Program-made: the position numbers and the translations under genes | The notes under the pieces: generated by a model | What the model was told of the DNA's origin: nothing | Database searches by the model: none | The model's input: only the letters and a program-made list of their open reading frames with translations | Part shown: piece by piece, positions 5,740 through 8,659 of the stretch | Numbering within the stretch: position 1 is the first letter of the stretch | Layout: the number at the start of each line of letters is the position of its first letter | From: Alphaproteobacteria bacterium | Lineage (GTDB): Bacteria > Pseudomonadota > Alphaproteobacteria > ATCC43930 > CGMCC-115725 | Direction: 5' to 3' | DNA length: 8,659 bases | NCBI GenBank assembly: GCA_005888425.1 | Contig: VAZF01000367.1 | Location: 1 to 8,659 of the forward strand

Positions 5740-5760
5740 GGCAGATCGGGGTTTTCTGCC
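5740..5760. repeat. Dyad GGCAGA-N9-TCTGCC upstream of the glnB promoter
   Basis: A perfect 6-bp inverted repeat with a 9-base spacer is centred about 60 bases upstream of the predicted glnB transcription start and 31 bases past the aminotransferase stop. It may be an operator, part of the aminotransferase 3' end, or chance. It does not match the NtrC consensus. Confidence 0.35.
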
Positions 5761-5765
5761 GCGAG

Positions 5766-5795
5766 ATTAGGCAAATCGAGGCGGTTATGCCTAAT
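5766..5795. promoter_or_regulatory. Dyad ATTAGGC-N16-GCCTAAT between the aminotransferase gene and glnB
   Basis: Perfect 7-bp arms (5766-5772 and 5789-5795) surround a 16-base spacer. One arm contains the stop codon of the aminotransferase. The dyad is about 76-105 bases upstream of the predicted glnB transcription start. It carries the same TTAGGC half-site as the palindrome upstream of amtB. It could be a weak terminator hairpin, but no T-run follows, so an operator is at least as plausible. Confidence 0.45.
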
Positions 5796-6975
5796 TTTTA
5801 CGCGGAAGGTTGCCAAGAAGCTGGCGGATGCGTTCGATCGCCTCGCTAATCGCCTCGACGCTGCTGGCGTAGGAAAAGCGCAGGTAATCCTCGCCGAATG
5901 CCCCAAAGCTGGTGCCGGCGATCGTCGCGACCCCGACCTTGTCGAGCAGCTCGCTCTGCAAGTCGCGGGCGCTGTAGCCGGTCCCCGAGATGTTCGGGAA
6001 CGCGTAAAACGCACCGCCCGGCTGGACGCAGCGGACCCCCGGCAGCGAATTCAACGCCGCGACGATGACTTCGCGCCGCTCGGCGAAGGCCTTGACCATC
6101 CGCTCGACCGGCTCGCGCGGGCCTTCGAGGGCGGCGATGCCGGCCCATTGCGTCGCCGCGTTGACGCAGGAATGGCAATTGATCGCCAGCCGCTCGGCAT
6201 GCGGGAACAGCGCCTTCGGCCAGACGCCGTACCCCATGCGCCAGCCGGTCATCGCATAGGTCTTGCTCCAGCCGTCGAGCAGGATGACCTGCTCGCGGAT
6301 CGAGGGATAGGAGAGCAGGCTGACATGCTCGGCGCCGTCATAGAGGATCTCGCCATAGATCTCGTCGCTCATGACCGCGACATGCGGGTTCTTTTCGAGA
6401 CCGGCGACGAGGCGGTCGAGTTCGGCGCGCGGCACGACGCCGCCCGTCGGATTGGCCGGGCTGTTGATGATCAGGAGCCGCGTCTTCGGCGTGATCTTTT
6501 CCAGCACCTCCTCGGCGCTGAACGAAAAGCCCTTGCTCTCGTGAAGCGGCACCGGCACCGGCGTCGCGCCGGAAAACTTGATGACGCTTTCGTAAATCGG
6601 GAAGCCGGGGTTCGGGTAGAGGATCTCCACCCCCGGCTCGCCGAACATCATGATCGCGAAGAACATCGTGACCTTGCCGCCCGGCACGACGAGCACCTGG
6701 TCGGGCGACACCTCGACTTTGTGGCGGCGCCAAAGATCCACGGCAACGGCGGCGCGCAGCGACGGGATGCCGTTGGCTGGTGTATAGCCGTGATGACCGT
6801 CGGCCAGGGCCTTGCGGCCGGCCTCGACGATATGCGGCGGGGTCGGAAAATCGGGCTGGCCGATGCCGAGATTGATGATCGAGCGGCCCTGCGCCGCCAG
6901 CGCATTGGCGCGCGCCAGCACCTCGAAGGCGGTTTCGGTGCCGAGCACCCCCATCCGGCCGGCCATCTCCAACAT
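5791..6975 (-). CDS. PLP-dependent class I aminotransferase, aspartate aminotransferase-like
   Basis: Read from the ATG at 6975 the product has 394 residues. Fold type I signatures are all present (numbered from the ATG at 6981, two residues longer): GQPDFPTP (41-48), GYTPANGIPSLR (65-76), NSPANPTGG with the conserved Asn177, DEIYGE (206-211), SKTYAMTGWRMGY with the PLP-binding Lys240, and Arg368 in LRFSYA for the substrate carboxylate. It would transfer amino groups between an amino acid and 2-oxoglutarate, thus touching the same glutamate pool as GlnA; the donor (aspartate, alanine, aromatic or prephenate) cannot be told from motifs. I prefer the start at 6975 because GGAG lies 7 bases before it but only 1 base before the ATG at 6981. 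It ends about 100 bases before the glnB promoter. In Azospirillum an aat gene is also reported next to a PII gene (glnZ). Confidence 0.9.
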   Translation of the reverse strand: MLEMAGRMGVLGTETAFEVLARANALAAQGRSIINLGIGQPDFPTPPHIVEAGRKALADGHHGYTPANGIPSLRAAVAVDLWRRHKVEVSPDQVLVVPGGKVTMFFAIMMFGEPGVEILYPNPGFPIYESVIKFSGATPVPVPLHESKGFSFSAEEVLEKITPKTRLLIINSPANPTGGVVPRAELDRLVAGLEKNPHVAVMSDEIYGEILYDGAEHVSLLSYPSIREQVILLDGWSKTYAMTGWRMGYGVWPKALFPHAERLAINCHSCVNAATQWAGIAALEGPREPVERMVKAFAERREVIVAALNSLPGVRCVQPGGAFYAFPNISGTGYSARDLQSELLDKVGVATIAGTSFGAFGEDYLRFSYASSVEAISEAIERIRQLLGNLPRKN

Positions 6976-6982
6976 GCGCATG

Positions 6983-6986
6983 CTCC
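6983..6986 (-). promoter_or_regulatory. Ribosome binding site that decides the aminotransferase start
   Basis: The minus strand reads GGAG, C, ATG, CGC, ATG. GGAG is one base from the first ATG (6981) and seven from the second (6975), so the second ATG is the likely start. Confidence 0.6.
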
Positions 6987-7002
6987 GTCACACGATGCCC
7001 AA

Positions 7003-7019
7003 CCTCGGGCAATCCGAGG
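7003..7019. repeat. Short hairpin upstream of the aminotransferase gene
   Basis: CCTCGG and CCGAGG form a perfect 6-bp stem with a 5-base loop, about 28 bases before the aminotransferase start. It would lie in the leader of that gene's mRNA if transcription starts further upstream. No T-run follows. Confidence 0.35.
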
Positions 7020-7033
7020 CGGAAACCTAGTTG

Positions 7034-7064
7034 CGTAGGGCGGAAAAGCGAAGCGCATTCCGCC
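7034..7064. repeat. Dispersed palindromic repeat (REP-like)
   Basis: The segment starts GCGTAGGGCGGAA and ends CATTCCGCC. Arms GGCGGAA (7039-7045) and TTCCGCC (7058-7064) pair fully, with an inner GCG/CGC pair block and the loop AAG. The pattern GTAGGGCGGA...TCCGCC is a familiar intergenic repeat in many alpha-, beta- and gammaproteobacterial genomes; this recognition is from memory. It sits in the tam-aminotransferase spacer, where such elements commonly lie, and may end or stabilise the tam mRNA. Only one copy is in this window. Confidence 0.6.
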
Positions 7065-7123
7065 TCTTCCGCGGCGCCCGGTCATGGCGAAATAGGTTGC
7101 GCTCTTCGGCCCTGCACGTTTGC

Positions 7124-7894
7124 TCATTTGGGTGTGGCGATGAAGAACAGGCGCGGGTAGGGGAGCAGAATCCTGCCGTCGTTTTGCACCGGAAACGCCT
7201 CGGCGAGGAGCGCGGCATAGCGATCGAGGAAAAGCTCCTGCTCCTGCGCCTCGAGACGCGCCAGAAACGGGCGCAAGCCAGTGCCATGCAGCCAGGCAAT
7301 GATCGCACCCACCCCGTCCATCACCTGGATGTAGTTGGTTTCCCACAGCACGAGGGAGCGGCATTTTGGGGCGAGGCAGTCGTAATAAAATTCGGGCGGC
7401 TTGACCGGCGAGGGGTCGCGTGCGCCGGCGAGCTTGTCGCGCCACGGCGCCTCGGCCGCGACTTGGCGCATCAGCCGATGCGTCGCGAAATCGTGGTTGC
7501 GGGGCATCTGCACTGCGAGGATGCCGTCGGCCGCGACGGCTTCGATCAGCTGCGGCAGCAGGCGTTCGTGGTTGCCGACCCATTGCAGCGCCGCATTCGA
7601 GAAGACGAGATCGTAAGGCTGGGCGGGCGCCCAGCTCGCGATGTCGCCGACAACGAACTCGATGCCGGGATGATCGCGCCGCGCCGCCGCCAGCATATCG
7701 GCGGAGCTGTCGAGCCCGGTGATCGCCGCTTCGGGCCACCGATCGCGCAGCAGGCCCGTGCTGTTGCCGGGACCGCAGCCGAGATCGACGATCCGCCGCG
7801 GCGCCGCGAGATCGATGCGCGCCAAGAGATCGAGCGCCGGCTGTGTGCGCTCGTCGGCGAAGCGCAGATATTGTTTGGCATCCCAACCGTGCAT
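7124..7894 (-). CDS. tam: Trans-aconitate 2-methyltransferase
   Basis: The product has 256 residues, close to the E. coli Tam length. It is a soluble methyltransferase that uses S-adenosylmethionine to methyl-esterify trans-aconitate, an inhibitor of aconitase formed from the citric-acid-cycle intermediate cis-aconitate. The SAM motif VDLGCGPGNST is at 36-46, the acidic post-motif GLDSS at 60-64 and SNAALQW at 99-105. The resemblance to E. coli Tam runs end to end: W4, YL near 9-10, FADERTQPA (12-20), LAVQMP (126-131), FYYDCL (169-174), TGLRPFL (205-211), LFLDRY (221-226), and ILLPYPRLFFIA (242-253). The start at 7894 gives the family N-terminus MHGWDAKQYL; a GGGG lies about 7 bases upstream. 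It begins 32 bases after the upstream secreted-protein gene and is probably cotranscribed with it. Confidence 0.93.
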   Translation of the reverse strand: MHGWDAKQYLRFADERTQPALDLLARIDLAAPRRIVDLGCGPGNSTGLLRDRWPEAAITGLDSSADMLAAARRDHPGIEFVVGDIASWAPAQPYDLVFSNAALQWVGNHERLLPQLIEAVAADGILAVQMPRNHDFATHRLMRQVAAEAPWRDKLAGARDPSPVKPPEFYYDCLAPKCRSLVLWETNYIQVMDGVGAIIAWLHGTGLRPFLARLEAQEQELFLDRYAALLAEAFPVQNDGRILLPYPRLFFIATPK

Positions 7895-7926
7895 TGACGA
7901 ACCCCGACGACCACCGCGGCAAACTG

Positions 7927-8583
7927 CTATTGCCGCATCCCGACCGACACCAGCACGCAGCCGCCGCCGGCCGTCGGGATCAGCACGTCGCGATAGCCGT
8001 TCTTCGTTTCGACGACCGGCAAGGCGCGCAGCGTCGCGATTGTATGCCCCTCCTTGATCAGCGAGGCTTGCAGCGCGCTGCAGGATTGCCCGAAGGGGTA
8101 AATCTGCACGGTGCCGCCCTCGCATTTGCCGGAGCCGAGCGGTGCGGCGAACAGGATCGCCGCGCCGTTCGGGGTCGCCTTGTTGGCGTAGTTGAGCCCG
8201 ACGATCGAGACAAACACGTTGTCGTTCGGCGCCGCCGTCGTCCAGCTCGAGATTGCGGTGTGCGGGGCGTCGATCACGGAGGCGGATTCGGCGACGATCG
8301 TGTCCATGCAGGTCGCGATCTTGGCGCCCTGCGCGTGCAGCACCGGCTGAAATTCGCCCACCGCGGCTTGCGGGCTCTGTGGCTGCGGCGCCGGCCCTTC
8401 GGCAGGAGCCGTGGTGGCCGGCGCGGCCGCCGGTTTGCCGGCTGTCTCGCTCTTGCCGGCCGCAGCGCCAGCTTTCGCAGCAGGCGGGGCCGCGTGCTCC
8501 TTCTGCGCAAGGAGCGGAAAGGAGGCAAGAAGAAGCGCCGCCGCGCAGACGGCGCACCGGCCGGCAGTTTTCCACAGCATCAT
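7927..8583 (-). CDS. Secreted protein of unknown function with Ala/Pro linker
   Basis: I do not recognise the family. The 218-residue product has a signal peptide (1 to about 26: Lys5 and Arg9, hydrophobic AVCAAALLLASFPLLA, then Gln), an Ala/Pro/Lys-rich linker without predicted structure (about 29-75) and a C-terminal domain (about 76-218). The domain has four cysteines, Cys92, Cys154, Cys168 and Cys209, enough for two disulfide bonds in the periplasm. The signal peptide has Cys residues but no lipobox at the cleavage site, so a lipoprotein is unlikely. The start at 8583 has GGAG 9 bases upstream; a second ATG follows directly. It lies 34 bases after the stop of a probable outer-membrane protein and 32 bases before tam, so the three may form one operon. 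Codon bias is normal. Confidence 0.8.
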   Translation of the reverse strand: MMLWKTAGRCAVCAAALLLASFPLLAQKEHAAPPAAKAGAAAGKSETAGKPAAAPATTAPAEGPAPQPQSPQAAVGEFQPVLHAQGAKIATCMDTIVAESASVIDAPHTAISSWTTAAPNDNVFVSIVGLNYANKATPNGAAILFAAPLGSGKCEGGTVQIYPFGQSCSALQASLIKEGHTIATLRALPVVETKNGYRDVLIPTAGGGCVLVSVGMRQ

Positions 8584-8617
8584 TGCGTTCGGCTCCGCGT
8601 GTTGTTCGCGCGGTTAT

Positions 8618-8659
8618 CTACCACGCAAAGGTGACGCCGACGCGGCCGCCGACATCGCC
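8618..8659 (-). CDS. C-terminal end of a probable outer-membrane beta-barrel protein (partial)
   Basis: The minus strand reads in from the window edge as GDVGGRVGVTFAW followed by TAG at 8620-8618. Every complete codon ends in G, C or T. Alternating small and hydrophobic residues ending in an aromatic residue are typical of the last strand of an outer-membrane barrel. Only 13 residues are visible, so family and function are unknown. The spacing of 34 bases to the next start suggests cotranscription with it. Confidence 0.5.
   Translation of the reverse strand, partial: GDVGGRVGVTFAW

Noticed and set aside
5119..7038. A 639-codon open frame on the plus strand across glnB and the aminotransferase gene
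   Set aside because: It is antisense to two clear genes, its translation is Arg/Asp/His-rich with no recognisable motif, and long antisense frames are expected where codons end in G or C.
6648..7922. A 424-codon open frame on the minus strand over tam and the aminotransferase gene
   Set aside because: It is a different frame of both genes, very rich in Arg and Ala, with no motif.
3290..8570. Similar signal peptides and Ala/Pro linkers in AmtB, the porin and the secreted protein as a sign of shared origin
   Set aside because: The similarity is compositional; Ala-rich signal peptides and linkers arise easily in a high-GC genome and the mature domains are unrelated.
7124..8575. A 483-codon reading of tam extended upstream through the secreted-protein gene
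   Set aside because: The first 227 residues are an out-of-frame reading of the secreted-protein gene and resemble nothing; tam has its family N-terminus at 7894.

Overview
The window looks like a chromosomal piece of a high-GC alphaproteobacterium. GC is roughly 60-65% by eye, the glnB-glnA pair is in the classic alphaproteobacterial order, and the sigma-54 promoters sit in front of nitrogen genes. I cannot name the species. Almost everything is on the minus strand, so the biological reading order runs from high to low coordinates. The centre of the window is a consolidated nitrogen-assimilation and signalling island.

Layout in transcription order on the minus strand: (1) 8659-8618, the last codons of a protein that looks like an outer-membrane beta-barrel. 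(2) 8583-7927, an unrecognised secreted protein with an Ala/Pro-rich linker and four cysteines. (3) 7894-7124, trans-aconitate 2-methyltransferase (tam). (4) A 140-nt spacer carrying a dispersed palindromic repeat. (5) 6975-5791, a class I PLP aminotransferase. (6) 5655-5317 glnB and 5107-3698 glnA, behind a good sigma-54 promoter and separated by a 209-nt spacer with a 3 x 16-bp tandem repeat and a terminator-like hairpin. (7) 3362-1992 amtB, behind its own sigma-54 promoter and followed by a strong hairpin. (8) 1757/1758-511, an outer-membrane porin of the BBP2 type. (9) 430-92, a second PII gene behind its own sigma-54 promoter. A plus-strand gene appears to end at 53 and converges on this PII gene across a hairpin.

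How the genes fit together: AmtB brings ammonium across the inner membrane, GlnA converts it to glutamine, and the two PII proteins sense 2-oxoglutarate, ATP/ADP and (through uridylylation) glutamine, and control AmtB, GlnA adenylylation and NtrB/NtrC. The porin lies between amtB and its PII gene, so it may be an outer-membrane route for nitrogen compounds. Three strong and one weak GG-N10-GC promoter candidates sit in front of glnB, amtB, the downstream PII gene and the porin, so the island reads as one nitrogen-limitation regulon split into several transcripts.

The most interesting non-textbook signals are these: every TTAGGC/GCCTAA hexamer I could find lies in noncoding DNA next to the nitrogen genes, twice as dyads upstream of sigma-54 promoters. 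Short tandem repeats duplicate the glnB stop codon. The amtB-linked PII protein carries GlnB-type rather than GlnK-type signature residues.
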